From the NCBI RefSeq assembly GCF_910592395.1, contig NC_088315.1, positions 15,423,808-15,483,807 on the forward strand: a stretch of 60,000 bases of DNA, written 5' to 3'. The notes under the pieces were generated by a model. The model searched no databases, had not been told where the DNA came from, and worked only from the letters and a program-made list of their open reading frames with translations. The DNA comes from Lineus longissimus. Its lineage: Eukaryota > Nemertea > Pilidiophora > Heteronemertea > Lineidae. Position 1 is the first letter of the stretch, and the number at the start of each line of letters is the position of its first letter. Of this stretch, positions 1 through 11,681 are shown piece by piece. The position numbers and the translations under genes are program-made.

Positions 1-569
1 GATAAGTTTTCATTTTCATTTTCTGTAAACATTTTTAGTTATTTTGTGAGTCACCAACCTGTTTTAATGGAATAGCAACAGGACCTACAGATGCCTATAA
101 TAGTAATAGGCCTACTGTCCTACTGTCCTATCTCTTAGTCCTACTTCTGATCATAAGATCAGACGTGTCAGGCCGTATCACAAGGGACGTGTCCACATCA
201 ATGCAGTGGTGAAATGCTACTGGGATGGTGTTCAAGTCAATATTTAATTTCCTTGGCATGAGGTAAATCGGAATCTGATGGAAAGTGTCGTGATCAGTTA
301 CGTAACGATGTATTTTTCGCAACACTGATTGAAAGCTGAGATAAATACAAGGTAAGGATTAGTTAAATCGAATTCTTTTGCCTGCATGCATCGACAACAT
401 GGAAGATTCATTCCAATGAACAAACACCATTTTAGTGTTTCATAATATCAAAAAGGGATAATTGACTAAGATTATCATAGATGCCGGCTCCGTGTCGCAC
501 TTATGAATATTTTTCATTTCTCGCTATCAGAACGGTTGTCCTACGTTAATAATATGTTCTTTCTTGCAG
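1..569. other. No recognisable gene; presumed intron or upstream DNA
   Basis: I see no supported coding sequence here. The stretch ends in a pyrimidine tract and TTGCAG (to 569), which reads as a splice acceptor for the first small exon of the gene that follows, so at least the right part is probably intronic. Short frames on the minus strand around 128-325 have no family resemblance and are taken as chance. Confidence 0.5.
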
Positions 570-590
570 GAAATGCAAAAAATCCCCTTC

Positions 591-998
591 ACTTGACAAA
601 CAGAATGACAACAGTTACGCCTGACCTAGGTTTGTAGGATATTTGTTTCTGTGGCTTTCCCGTTGGATATGACGAATAAAGCTAAATGTATTTGTTTCCA
701 AGTCGTTTTATTTTCATCCCAGTTTCATCATGCAGTTTGACAAGTATGTTGTTTTCTCCTTACAGCAGCCGCACCTGCTGCTGAGTCAGTGCCTTCAAAC
801 TTGACAAACAGAATGACAACAGTTACGTCTGACCAAGGTTTGTAGGATATTTGTTTCTGTGGTTTTCCCATTGGATATGACCAATAAAGCTGTGGCTCGT
901 TTTATTTTCATCCCAGTTTCATCATTTAATTAGTTTGACAAGTATGTTGTTTTTTTCCTTACAGCAGCCGCACCTGCTGCTGAGTCAGTGCCTTCAAA
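591..998 (+). repeat. Tandem duplication of a ~205-bp unit containing a micro-exon
   Basis: Two head-to-tail copies (about 591-798 and 799-998) are nearly identical. Each contains the 3' part of a small exon, its GTTTGT donor, a short intron and the next TTACAG acceptor. The middle exon (766-837) is 72 nt, a multiple of three, and shares splice phase with its neighbours, so each extra unit adds about 24 residues (core LTNRMTTVT...AAPAAESVPSN) without breaking the frame. The exons read from the sequence are 570-629, 766-837 and the one beginning at 966. No transcript evidence is available, so actual use of the splice sites is inferred. Confidence 0.75.
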
Positions 999-2120
999 TT
1001 GTCTGATACACATTCTACCCAACGAAGCTACGAAGTTACAGAAGTGGCAAGCAGAGAAGTGGACCGTGGTTCAGCGTGCTGCGGAGGCAAGGAAGAACAT
1101 GAGAAACTATCACTCCTCAAAATTTAAGGTAGTAATTGATGCGTTGCCAGAGTGTCCAGCCAATACCGATGGGTACCACAGCAAGTGCTACAAGAACTTT
1201 ACAGCGGTTGCCTCTCAGTTTCATCCTAGATCTGATGATAATGAGACTTTAGGCCGAAAAACAAAGGTGTTGCGCTCTGTAACAACAGCTTCGGTTGATG
1301 ACAATTCAACCAAAGGTGCATCAAATGTTGATATTTTTCCTGATACATGTTTATTTTGTGAGAGCTTTTCGGAAAAATTGAAACCAGGCAGGCAGAGCAA
1401 AAGATAATTCAGGTTGCTAACCAGCTCAAGCTTACTCATGTAATTGTAAAAATCAGCGGTGTTGACTTGATAGCGAAGGAAGCCCAGTACCATCACACTT
1501 GTCGTTCCCTGCATATTCGCAAAGCTGATCGCATGCAAGGTTTTCTTCCCCCTATCGCCGAGGAACCTGTTGATGTCAAGATTCCCCTAGAAAGTATCTA
1601 CTCCTACGTAAAAGAGAATGTGATTGGCAACCAGAGACCTGAGCGTCTTGTCTCAATTTATGAGCAATACACTGACCTATGTACTGAACTAGAGGTGGTT
1701 CCTTCAATCAGCAAATACCAGTATCTAGGAGATCTGTTGACTAAACAGTTCCCAGACATGATCACCCTCCATTCTCCAGACTGTAAGCAGCAAGGTGTGA
1801 TAGTACACAGTACTACCATAGAGTATTCATCCATCAGAGCAGTGTATGACTTTAAGTCATCTCCAGAGGGACAGGTTACAAAAGCTGCTCTGCTTCTTAG
1901 GCAGGCCCTTAAAACTGTAAAGAGCGAGCCCCTTTCTGACCCACTCAGTATAGAATCACTGAAAAAAGGAGAGGGAACTCCTCCTGATTTGGTTAAGATG
2001 TTCTTTAGTGCATTGCTGGGAGGTCCTGCGCGAGGTTCACATTCTGATTCGGTCAAGCGTCGTTCAGATTCCATGAGCCAGGATGCACTCTTCATAGTAA
2101 AACATGGCGCCCTAAAACCG

Positions 2121-2150
2121 CGAAAGCAAATCTTTTAAGATTTGCTTTCG
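2121..2150. repeat. 30-bp near-perfect palindrome at a frame break
   Basis: Two 14-bp arms (CGAAAGCAAATCTT and its exact complement) flank a central TT. The palindrome lies exactly where the frame ending in ...KPRKQIF-stop gives way to the frame continuing RAVKTAMSLK, so it created or marks the frameshift. Confidence 0.85.
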
Positions 2151-3743
2151 TGCTGTTAAAACAGCAATGTCATTGAAGTCACTAACTGGGAGTAGGAAGA
2201 TAGTGACAATGTTGAATAGATTAGGTCATTGCTTGAATTACACCAAAGTAGAGGAACTCGAGACAGAACTTGCATATGCCACTTTAGACCGCGGTTTGAC
2301 TTGTCCTGCAGGGTCGGTGTCCGGTATCCCCTGTGGGTTAGCCTTCGACAATTATGACGAACTGACCCAGACACTTTCAGGCACAGACACCTTACACGAT
2401 ACCATGGGTATCATGTATCAGAGCATCCCAACGCCCAGACCAGTAGATGAACCAACAGCAACAGTGGTAGAAAAGATGCCGGTGATTGGTAGAGAAAGGA
2501 AGCGCCGCAGATTAGATGTTCCAAGTACTGCCCTACCTCCATACAGGAAAAAACCACGAATGGACAACTTTGCCTATGAAAAGAAAGATTTCAGGGCACT
2601 TCCAGATGTGTCCAAGGAGTCAAGAAAGCTTGACTTCTTATGGATGGCAGCCCATGCATTTGAAATAGAGAACGTCCCAATGTGGATAGGTTTCAATGCT
2701 CGGTATTACGTCGACCATCTCCCAAAGCAGGTTGTTCTGTACATGCCAAATATCGATCGCTCACCGACGAATGATGATGTTGTAGTGGAAACGCTGTCCC
2801 TTACCCAAAAGTGTGCTCAGGAGTGCGAACAACCATACGGCGTTGTTTCCTACGATCTTGATGTTGCTAAAAGGGCTACAAAGATCCAAGTCACTGAACA
2901 GCCACGATTTGATGACGTCTTCGTAATGTTCGGAGCATTCCATTTACAGATGTGCCTCTTCCGCGCATTCTTGTCATTCTTCTCCATCAATGCCACAAGA
3001 TGTCCATGGATGTGTGGATGGATGTTGGTTCATCGGGTCGTGGGACGAGGCGCTTTGTGAACATCACCTCCATTGCAACGCAAGTTGGCTCCAAGGTTTG
3101 CAAGGCTCTACCAGGATTCCACTCGTACACAGGCTGCGATTACACTGCGGCTTTCATCAGGAAGGGAAAAAAGCGTCCACTTGCCATTGCTGAAAAAGAT
3201 GATAGATTCTTGGAAGCATTCGCAGCGTTAGCCACAGGGCCAGTCAACGATGCCACATGCAAGGTCATTGAGGAATACACTGCCATGATGTATGGAGCAA
3301 GAAACAAGAAAATATATCTAAACCAGCATAGACACAAGATATTTGAGAAGGCCTTTGGACCAAAGAAAGGAAAGAATCTGTTTGCCGGACTGAAGGGGTT
3401 AGATGCAAGTTGCATTCCACCGTGCGAGAATGTTGTCAGGCAGAAAATCTACAGGAGCAACTATGTTGCTATGATCTGGCATGCAGCCTGTGACAACTTG
3501 GTGCCAGACGAACCCAATCAAGGATGGGGGGGGGGAGTGGACCCCGATGATGAGAGCTCCTACAAGATCGTGTGGTTCACATGCCAGCAGATGCCCGATA
3601 GTGCTTTACCAGATGAGACGGAGGCGGACAACAGTGATGAGGAGGGAGACATGCTGCCTGAGCACTATGACTTTGACGTGGATGATGACGATGACTCAGA
3701 CAGTGAGGTTGTCCAGCAAACTGATGACGTCGACTCGGACTAG

Positions 3744-4519
3744 ATTACTAAACTTAGTAACAATTAACCGAATTTCAACCCTCATCACATAGATACGATA
3801 ACGATCATATAAATATCATTATGATATCGAGCAAGATATAAACTTATAAATGAGTACCATGAATGACAAAATGGATAAGAAGGATATCATTTTATTTGTA
3901 AGTGAATCAAGAAATATAAGACTTTGACGTGGGGGAGGGGGGAGGGGCATGGTAGCAGCATGTTCTTTTTAATATCTGTACTACTTAGTAGCCATTTTTA
4001 GTTGAGTTCAAACTAGTGTTTGTGAAAACAATGTATGGTAAAGTTTGAGTGTTCATTATTCGTTTTCATGAAAATATTCAAATGTATTTTGTAGGTTCAT
4101 TTACATGTAGATTGGTCTATTTGCTTGAATAATTGTTCATGATAAAACACCGTTGTGTATTGCTTTTAAAAGCTTTTTAAACCAGTTTTTTTTCTTTCTG
4201 ATACTTTTCATCTGTAGACAATCATGAATCTGATGGTAGTACTGTTTTTACATCCCTTATCTGCCTTGTATTGTAGTAACCTCTTCATCATTTCAGAAAA
4301 GCTTACATGTAATAAAAGTCATTAAAATTTGTTATACACACCCAATTATCTTCACTTGGTCTTTTTGCATATGTAAAAAGTAAAGTAACCAGCTAATATC
4401 TGGTATCATTCAGACCCTTCTAGCAGGGAGAAGGCACTTCTTGATTCCCAGTTGACTTTTACCACCCCGTAAATGGCCCTCACTATGATATTCACCTTAT
4501 CAAGAACATTAATCCTTGG
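3744..4519. other. AT-rich non-coding stretch
   Basis: No coding frame is supportable. AATAAAA at about 4310 could be a polyadenylation signal for the upstream gene family. The right end (from about 4390) already resembles diverged units of the minisatellite that follows. Confidence 0.4.
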
Positions 4520-5260
4520 TTATTTTGGAAGGTGTAAGCGAGACCCTTGTTGACCATTAAGAACCCTTCTTGTTCAGATATGCCAGGAAATTTATTTTCT
4601 TGTGCTAGATTTTTATGATCAGGGGACACGTGTGATTCATTATTCTGAATTTCAGCGTTGTTCCTCCAAGTGTAATTGATACCCTTTTTTTACCCTTACC
4701 GCAGTCCTTCTTGATAAAAAATGCCAAGGTTTATCTTTTCTTGGGTTACAAATTTATCATCAGTGTTATCATGGGATTCATTGGTGTAAATTTCAGATGT
4801 GTTCTTAAAACTGTAATTGTGACCCTTTTTGTCCCTTAAGGACCCTTCTTGTCTAAAACTGCCAGTACATTTATTTTCTTGTGTTACATTTTTGTAATCA
4901 GTGATAAAGTGGGAATAATTTGTGTGAGTTGCAGACTTGTTCTCAAAAGTGTAATTGATACCCTTTTGGGCCCTTATTGAGGGCCTTCTTGGGTACCCAT
5001 CGCCCGTGATTTTTTTTTCTTGTGTGACATTTTATCATTCAGTGGTCAAAGTAGATGTTTAAAAAGACATTTCAGGTTTTGTTCTCCAAAGTGTAATTGA
5101 ACATGCTTTTTGGGGGGTATTAAAGGGTTTACACAACCTTCAGACCAGGAATGTGACATGCAAGAAATCGTTTTTATACCATCACCAAACACTCTCAATG
5201 TAATAAGAACATCAAACCTTTCGTTCTCAATAGTGTAATTGAAACTGAGCCGGCTCTCTA
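4520..5260. repeat. Degenerate ~140-bp minisatellite, about five units
   Basis: Units begin near 4520, 4660, 4801, 4939, 5081 and 5223, a spacing of 138-142 bp. A shared core reads GTTCTCNAAAGTGTAATTGA, followed by ACCCTTTT, a CCCTTCTTG block and a TTTTCTTGTGTTACATTTT block. Divergence between units is substantial, so the array is old. No coding potential is seen. Confidence 0.8.
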
Positions 5261-5691
5261 ACTACTACAAAACACCATGAAAAACACCCATCACTCCCAA
5301 ATGGCAAGACATCACAGTAATATAATTCAAGAATGCCATATCATTTGATTTCCACAGTGCTATTATTTTGTTCTTATCATGTACATACATCCTAATTTCA
5401 AATCACTTGCTGGTCAAGAAAATCATGTTCATACTTTATTATGTTGAAATAAAACCTACAAAAACAAATGCAAATAGACTTGTCATCTTCATCTTCACTC
5501 TTCACATTCACCATGTTTACCATGCTTACACTGCAATTCAAAATAATCTATAAGGTACAATTATACCCCCAAACACCTTCGCCTCTTAACATGGATAAGA
5601 AATGCCAACTCGAATTGTGTATCTTTGCAACCTCGCAAATATCTATTCATATCCTGTTGCTCACACTCAAAGTCTTCCATGAACAATTCTA

Positions 5692-5724
5692 ACTCAGCTG
5701 AGCGCCAGGCCCTTGGGCCTTTTG
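5692..5724 (-). mobile_element. End of a dispersed repeat (AAGAGGCCCAAGGGCCT family)
   Basis: Read on the minus strand, this is CAAAAGGCCCAAGGGCCTGG followed by CGCTCAGCTGAGTT. The same terminus occurs on + at 24720 and 59759. The AGGCCC/GGGCCT pair forms a short hairpin. Only about 35 bp are conserved between copies; sequence inside differs completely, so this is a conserved end of a non-coding element family. Confidence 0.7.
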
Positions 5725-6400
5725 TTGTCACTCCTTATAATTGATGATTTCTGCAATTCTTTCGCTTCCAACATAGCGCAACCCGTAGGCTCTTTGTTGG
5801 TATGGAGTGTCACGGCCTACGCGTGGCCAATCGCCAGAAGGAGTGTGACAAAAAAGCGCATGTCCCCTCTCATTGTATAGACAAGGTCCATAACTCTCTG
5901 ATTACTCCATCAGGAAATATCACTACCACCCCCATCAGTAAACACAACATATGAAATGTGGTCCAAAATTCTCACCCAATTTCATCAACAATAGCCACTG
6001 CCATCCCCAAGAGGTCAGCAGTTGTCATTGACATGGTGACCCACCAACGTCCCCAAATGTTCCATCTGCATAACTGTTTCAATCGAGCAAATGATGTCAA
6101 GGCCAAGTGGGAGCCAATGAATGGACTAAGCTTCATCGGCAAAAGTTGAATAATATTGATATACACGGTCAATGACGAAACCCTTGGTAAAGATTTTTTA
6201 AAAACACGTCAGGCAAGAACTGAAAGTGAGTACTAATTGTGATTTTAATAATTTTAGTTGAGTTGGGACTTTGTTGCCAAGGATTCACTCTATCTGTCTG
6301 TGTCTGTGTATACTATTAACTATACTAGTGGGTAAATTTGCTGTAATGTTACAACTGAATGAAATTGTATTGTCTTGTCACTATATATATCATGTTCATC
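5725..6400. other. Non-coding stretch upstream of a Kolobok-like pseudogene
   Basis: I find no protein I can name. Small frames on both strands around 5958-6172 lack family features. A TTCCAG near 6410 serves as a possible splice acceptor for the next pseudogene. Confidence 0.4.
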
Positions 6401-6409
6401 TGCTCTTCG

Positions 6410-7870
6410 TTCCAGTTGTAATTGCAAGTTTTCCTCCACTGGAGACGGCATCACAGGCTGTGTAGTGCAACCGCAGAATTCAAATTTTAAGACGTTCAAA
6501 ATTTGTACAGTGCGACTTGGGCAGTGACCGCACACCTGAAGTTACTTTCGAGATCAAGACACCGACGGCGTGTTCCAAACCAAAGCACAAGCTTTCTGAG
6601 GCCGAGTTAGAGCATGATGAATCTGTGGAGCAGTCAGTCAGCTTTGTTGACTGTGAGGAGGACACCAGATGGAATCCAAATATGTATGCAGACAATGATG
6701 AACCAGAGCAGTAAGTTGAAACAATCATTGACAATGGTTACATGATTTAGAATCCTCTTTCCCTGTATTTCATTATTTAATATCATAATTTAAATATCTT
6801 ATAAAGTGTACTTTTAAGTGATCTTGATTATCTGTATCATAAAAAGAATGCATGTTTATAGAACCACGTTCTCCTTTGCAATTTTAGGTTGAGCAAGAAA
6901 GCCAGGTAAGAGGAGCCTCCTTCAAATAAGATGTATGTTGTGTCAGAAGGACAATTGCTGTCCTTATTCAATTTTTGTCACCAATGCGGTTATGTTGGAT
7001 CAGAGGGTGTCGTCAAAGGAGGGCTCCATGATCTACATTACTCAGTCTTGCCTCTCATGTGACGAGGAATGGAAGTGGAGGAGCCAGTCCATGGTGGGGA
7101 AATACGCCTGCGGCAATATCGGACTTTCTACAGCAATCCTGGCTGCAGGAGCGATTCCGAGCAAGACTCTGCGGGTCTTGGACTTCTGGGGGGTGGAGGG
7201 AATATCTCCTATGACTTATTTTTAGTCATCAGAGAAATTTCTTGCACCAGGTGGTTCGCAATGTGTGGGAGGAGGAGTCCGTCAACATTGTTAGGTCTCT
7301 GGAGAAGTTCCCAAGCTCGCTGGAGACGCAAGATGCGACTCAATGCGCCATTGTGCCAAGTACGACAGCCTGCACGTCACAGATTCAAACAAATTTCTAG
7401 TGACAGAGTTAGTACAGGTCACAGATCACATACATGCACATTGCATGTTTACAGATATAGTTTGAGGACAACTAATGATTTTTAATTTGTGAAAAAAATG
7501 ATAAAAGCTGTGTAATGAAGAGCTGTCAGGTTAATATTGAGTTCACTCTAGTCTGAGGTAGACGTCACAGTGATTTAAAATTAGTGGTCCCATGTGCCTG
7601 GCAAACAAATTAATCATCAGGTTCAATTATTTCTGCTTTGTCTCAAATTACATATTATTATCTTTGCAGTCAACAGAGGTCAAAAATAGCTATCACATGG
7701 AGCTGGAGGGTATGCGAAGCGTTGTGTCAGCAAGGTTGAGGAGGAACTGCCTAACCAGAAGATGGAGCTTATTACAGATGGCCACATGTCTGTTGCAAGG
7801 TGGTGAGAGAGAAGCCGGCCAAGAACATCAGGCACTACTTCAATATATGGCATGTTGCAAAAGCTATTTA
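6410..7870 (+). pseudogene. Decayed Kolobok-like transposase
   Basis: Several exons align by eye with the better preserved transposase at 54492-57311. An acidic segment lies at 6500-6712. The region around 6930-7215 has a Cys-containing block, the sequence KYACGNIGLSTAILAAGAIP and FWGVEGISPM. The region 7330-7410 reads CDSMRHCAKYDSLHVTDSNK and LVTELVQ in one frame, matching the block that holds the first Asp in the other copy. Then 7671-7860 holds STEVKNSYHMELEGM and, after frameshifts, VREKPAKNIRHYFNIWHVAK. In-frame stops and at least four frame changes make it inactive. The THAP end and the C-terminus are not visible. Confidence 0.75.
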
Positions 7871-8503
7871 CACAGTGATCACGGCAAAATGCAGTCACCA
7901 GTTTAGTAATTCACATGATTACTGCCAAACAACGAAAACATCAGGGCATATGAAGGAAGCAGAATTGGTGGGAAACGGAGGCAATGCCTCAGTTGCCTGC
8001 CTTAGTGTCAAGCCCTGTAGGCTAACGACATTTTGACCAGCCTGGCCGACGGCGGTCTCCTTAAAGGCCAAGTCCTGCCTATAAATAGCTGCTTAGAATC
8101 CAACATGGCAGACACAGGCTGATTATTAATGCATTCAGAGCTCTGATGATATTTTTCACTTTAGTTCAATTTTCTCAAGAAATATTAGGTGCATGAGCCA
8201 GAAAATGGTAGATGAGCACTATGAACAGGATATCTAACAAAGTAGCCATTTTGAGTTAAAAACAACCCAATCCTGATTCAGAATCAAAGATAGAAATTTT
8301 ATTCCAACCAGTAACAGTTGTATATTCAAAATTGGTGACAGCCAGATCATGAATATTCATCTGATCATGTGACTCTGTGTGTACAAACTGAGTAGTAAAC
8401 TGTTGCTGTGATAAACAAATATGGCGGACATGGTGAACTGAGAGAGTTAGTACAGGCCATGCATGTCAGTGGGATGCACAATGAAATTGGTTACTTACAA
8501 TTC
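7871..8503. other. Non-coding; possible second TTAA-element terminus
   Basis: No gene seen. TTAAAGGCCAAGTCCTGC at about 8061 resembles the TTAA + AGGCAAAGCACAAT end of the Kolobok-type element at 53.3 kb, but no partner end was found, so its identity stays open. Confidence 0.35.
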
Positions 8504-10225
8504 CAGTGTTCTCGCCAGGCCATTTAGACGCCCCGTTTAAATTTGAGCAGTGAAAATGCGCCCCGTTTAAAATTAGCCCGCCCTGTTAAATTTGCAGCCG
8601 CCCTCTTTAAATTCACCTCCGCCATGCTTAAATACAAGCCAATAGTTACACAAACAAAGTCGTAAATATCGCATATAAACATTCCGCCGTCAATCAACCA
8701 TCATTATCCCACTGCAACCCGACTGCTGTACCGGTACAGCACTACACCAATAGCCGCCACGCGATTTGCGCTACACTGCCTACCAAATTCTGTGTCAAAT
8801 TGATGCCGATCGAGGCAGACTTTGTTCCAAACTGCGTTATTGATATAGCGTAGGCAAGCGTCGATTCTATTTCGTGTAACATACTGTCGATAAATGTATG
8901 CATGTAGGCCTTTGCTTTGTATTTTGACAAAAATTCCAAAATTTGGAAGACTTAGACGTAATTTCCTGGCACCTGAGGAGATGATTTTGACGTTTTTATC
9001 ATAGCTTCGACAAGGGGCATTTCTGTGTGTGACGGAAGCATTGAGCGCCGGACACGGAAAGAACAGACAGAAAGTCGCAAAACCGCCGAGCTGGCAGTAG
9101 ACTACTAAGAAATTTTGAGCGAGCAGTCACAATTCCAACCAATAGAATAAAAATATGCAGGCCTACCCAGTCAGTAGCGATATCCACTTAGTGCACCCAA
9201 CTCAACTGCACTGCCCGAAGTCATCCATAATGTTACCGCCAGTCTGACCTCTGGTATCTGGTACGATTGCAGATTCTGAGATAAGCCATAGAAATGCCAA
9301 GAACTGTAAGTGATAGATAGTAGCTAATTAGGGGTAACCAGTGTATTACATAATATATTACAAAACATTGGCCTTTATATACTTCGTTTTTGCTTAGCAT
9401 GGTTATTCATAAGTTGTTTCTAAAACAAGCAACAGCAATGTCTGAGCCAGCAAAGAAAAAAACCAAGCAAGCCTCAATTTTTAGCTTCGTCAAGAAGGGC
9501 GGATCCAATCAGGATAGGCCTACCACCTCGGCGGTTAGGCCGGCAAATGTTGATGCTGATGATGATGTGTTGTCTGTGAGCATGGTGAGTGTGATGTCCG
9601 TGGACGATCCTTCTGATGTGTCTGTAATGTCGGATTCCTCCTCATCGACTGACAGTGTCCAGCCAGCTAGAGAACAGCAACCGACGGTAGGCAAACGGAA
9701 AAAGCCGGTTAGAGCTAAGGAATCGCGGCACCGAGCCAGCGGCTTTAATCCTGAGTGGAAGAAAGACCATCCGTGATTGGAATACTCGGCAGAAAAGGGT
9801 GGTATGTTTTGTGCGTGGTGTGTCCGTTTTAATCAGCACGGGAGAAAAGGGATGTGGACCAAGAAGCCGGCTTCAACCATTCGCCTCGATAAAGTTAAAA
9901 GCCACGCGAAATCGTCCGCGCATTATGACGCGAAGAAATTCGAGAGTGAGAGGCACAGGACAACAATACACCAAGGCCTAAATCAGATGGAGAAAGTGAA
10001 CTGAACTGCTATGACAGGTGCGTAGATCCATTTGAAGTATATATGTGTGACCGTTACAGTAGGGCTATATAGGCCAAGACGGCTAGTTTTAGACTGGTCA
10101 CATTTTCACGGTTTCTTTTCATACAGTTTCTTTTCCCGCTTTTTCCCACCAGCGAAGTTCCCCGTCCATATAGGCGCTAATTCACCAGTCACTGTAGGCC
10201 TATAGGCATGAAATCCAAACAGGGT

Positions 10226-10307
10226 CTGACACGTGGTCGAACATGGCCGGAACATGAACCACGTGTCAGACCGGTTCATGTTCCCGCCATGTTCGACCAC
10301 GTGTCAG
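10226..10307. repeat. 82-bp cruciform-forming palindrome
   Basis: Two 35-bp arms (10226-10260 and 10273-10307) are inverted copies with one mismatch, around a 12-bp spacer. The arm begins CTGACACGTGGTCGAACATG. It lies in the first intron of the hAT transposase and contains CACGTG E-box cores in both arms. Confidence 0.9.
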
Positions 10308-10928
10308 TGGGAACGGGTAATTGCACTGCCTTACACTGGCAAAACTTATCGGGTACCTGTTAAACACGCAGCTAAGTGTAACATTATTTTAGTTTGGTAT
10401 CTTTAACGATTTAACACTCGTCACGTCTAGATATAGCCTTGCGTTTTGTAATGTTTTACCAGTAGGTCTAAACGTTGTACGCCATGCATTGACAAATTCT
10501 AGGCTTCATCCCCAATTTTTTATTTTTGTCAGGTGCATTCAAAGCTCTTTATTGGCTGGCCAAGCATGATATTCCTCACACAACAAACTATGGCAGTTTG
10601 CTGGAACTTTTCAAGGAGGTAGACGCCAAACATATGACATCCCTCAGCGTCGGTGGAAACGCGAAATACACCTCGGAACAGTTCATGCAGGAAGCATTGG
10701 AAGTTATGGCAGATCTTAACTCTTTCCCTGCCAAACACGTTCTGGAACGAGCGAAACTTCCCATCAGTTTCCTGCCAAACTCGTTCTAGAACGAATCACG
10801 TAGTTCTCCGTCATAACACTAGATGTCATTTCGGTAGTTTACCAGGAAATGGTTCGATGTGTTTGCCTTCCATGCAGACGATCGACAGATCATTCTACAC
10901 ACACAATTCATGACGTCATCAAGCGAAA

Positions 10929-11657
10929 ATGGCGGGCAAAACCCACATGTTTTCTGCTGAAGAAGTAGCTGAACTTTGCGCCGATTCTGATTCAGAAACG
11001 GAGTGGTTTGTTGGAGATGACGATAATTCCTCAGAAGAAGAACCTTGTAATGTTGATGCCCAGTTTGGAGCAGATGATATCAGCCTCAGTGGTGATTCTG
11101 ATGACTTTGATGAGGGGTCTGATGTGCCTCCAGGTGAGATGGATATGACTGTAAATAGTGATGCTGAAACTCGTTCTGGAGATGACCCTATGGACGGAGC
11201 AGGGCCTAGTCGTGGTCGGGGGGCCATAAGGCGGGGTGCTCGACGCAGGGCCCGTTCAGACCTTAGTCCAAGACGGCAGGCTCATGATTTGCCGAACTCT
11301 GATTCTAGTCATAGCAGTGCAGGGAGCCAAGGTGACCTTAATGCCAATGATTCGCCCTTCGACGCTTCTACAGATATTGATAGTGATGCAGGGCCCCCTC
11401 CTCCCTTGCCTGCCCCTCGTCAACATGGTTGGGGTAGACCAAGAGGCAGAGGAAGGGGAGGGTGTGGTCAAAAAGGCAGGGGCCGTGGTCGTGGGGCCGG
11501 TGGTCGTGGGGCCCGTGGAGGACAAGCTGGTGGTAAAGGTCAGCAAAGACGTGTTAGGAGACAAGGTGGGAGGGGGGGTGGCAGCCCCAGCTCCTCCCCC
11601 TGCTCCTTTTGGTCCAGCTGGACGTGTCCCCGATGTGCAGCCATTCAATGTCAATGA
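10929..11657 (+). CDS. piggyBac transposase, N-terminal acidic and RG-rich region
   Basis: The frame starts at an ATG at 10929. It begins with an acidic Ser/Asp/Glu-rich stretch (residues ~10-90), then a basic segment and a low-complexity region with many RGRG repeats (~170-225). This is a usual layout for the disordered N-terminus of piggyBac transposases. After a run of seven G at 11572-11578 the plausible coding frame moves to +1 (GPAGRVPDVQPFNVNDVH), then back to the original frame before 11682. The two compensating shifts separate this part from the catalytic ORF, so either a slight decay or homopolymer sequencing errors are present. A second RG-rich fragment of the same type occurs near 23.9-24.2 kb. 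Confidence 0.75.
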   Translation: MAGKTHMFSAEEVAELCADSDSETEWFVGDDDNSSEEEPCNVDAQFGADDISLSGDSDDFDEGSDVPPGEMDMTVNSDAETRSGDDPMDGAGPSRGRGAIRRGARRRARSDLSPRRQAHDLPNSDSSHSSAGSQGDLNANDSPFDASTDIDSDAGPPPPLPAPRQHGWGRPRGRGRGGCGQKGRGRGRGAGGRGARGGQAGGKGQQRRVRRQGGRGGGSPSSSPCSFWSSWTCPRCAAIQCQ

Positions 11658-11681
11658 CGTCCACGTGGTGCTGCTCTAACA

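Larger units (their letters stand above)
570..3743 (+). pseudogene. Broken copy of an invertebrate-expanded gene family of unknown function
   Basis: Exons at 570-629 and 766-837 lead into a long coding stretch from 966. The product has Cys/His pairs typical of a zinc-binding N-terminus (YHSKCYKNF near 1175; YHHTCRSLH near 1490), then conserved blocks such as KTAMSLKSLTGSR, CGLAFDNYDELTQTLSG and LPGFHSYTGCDYTAAF, and an acidic tail rich in D/E to a TAG at 3741-3743. I recognise these blocks as recurring in multicopy 'uncharacterised' proteins of molluscs, cnidarians and echinoderms; the biochemical role is unknown to me. The reading frame shifts at about 1390, at 2121-2150 (a palindrome) and between about 2945 and 3000, where the central part also seems to be missing. 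It is therefore a pseudogene, probably of a TE-like family. Confidence 0.6.

Noticed and set aside
128-325. Minus-strand frame of 65 codons
   Set aside because: No family features, no splice context, and composition like the surrounding non-coding DNA.
8443-8460. AGAGTTAGTACAGGYCA string shared between 7401 and 8443, suggesting a duplicated exon end
   Set aside because: Only about 17 bp match, and the flanks do not continue the similarity; probably chance or a very old relic.
11236-11679. Long +1 frame over the piggyBac N-terminus
   Set aside because: Only its last ~30 codons (after the G7 run) look like real piggyBac sequence; the rest is a shadow of the acidic/RG-rich frame.
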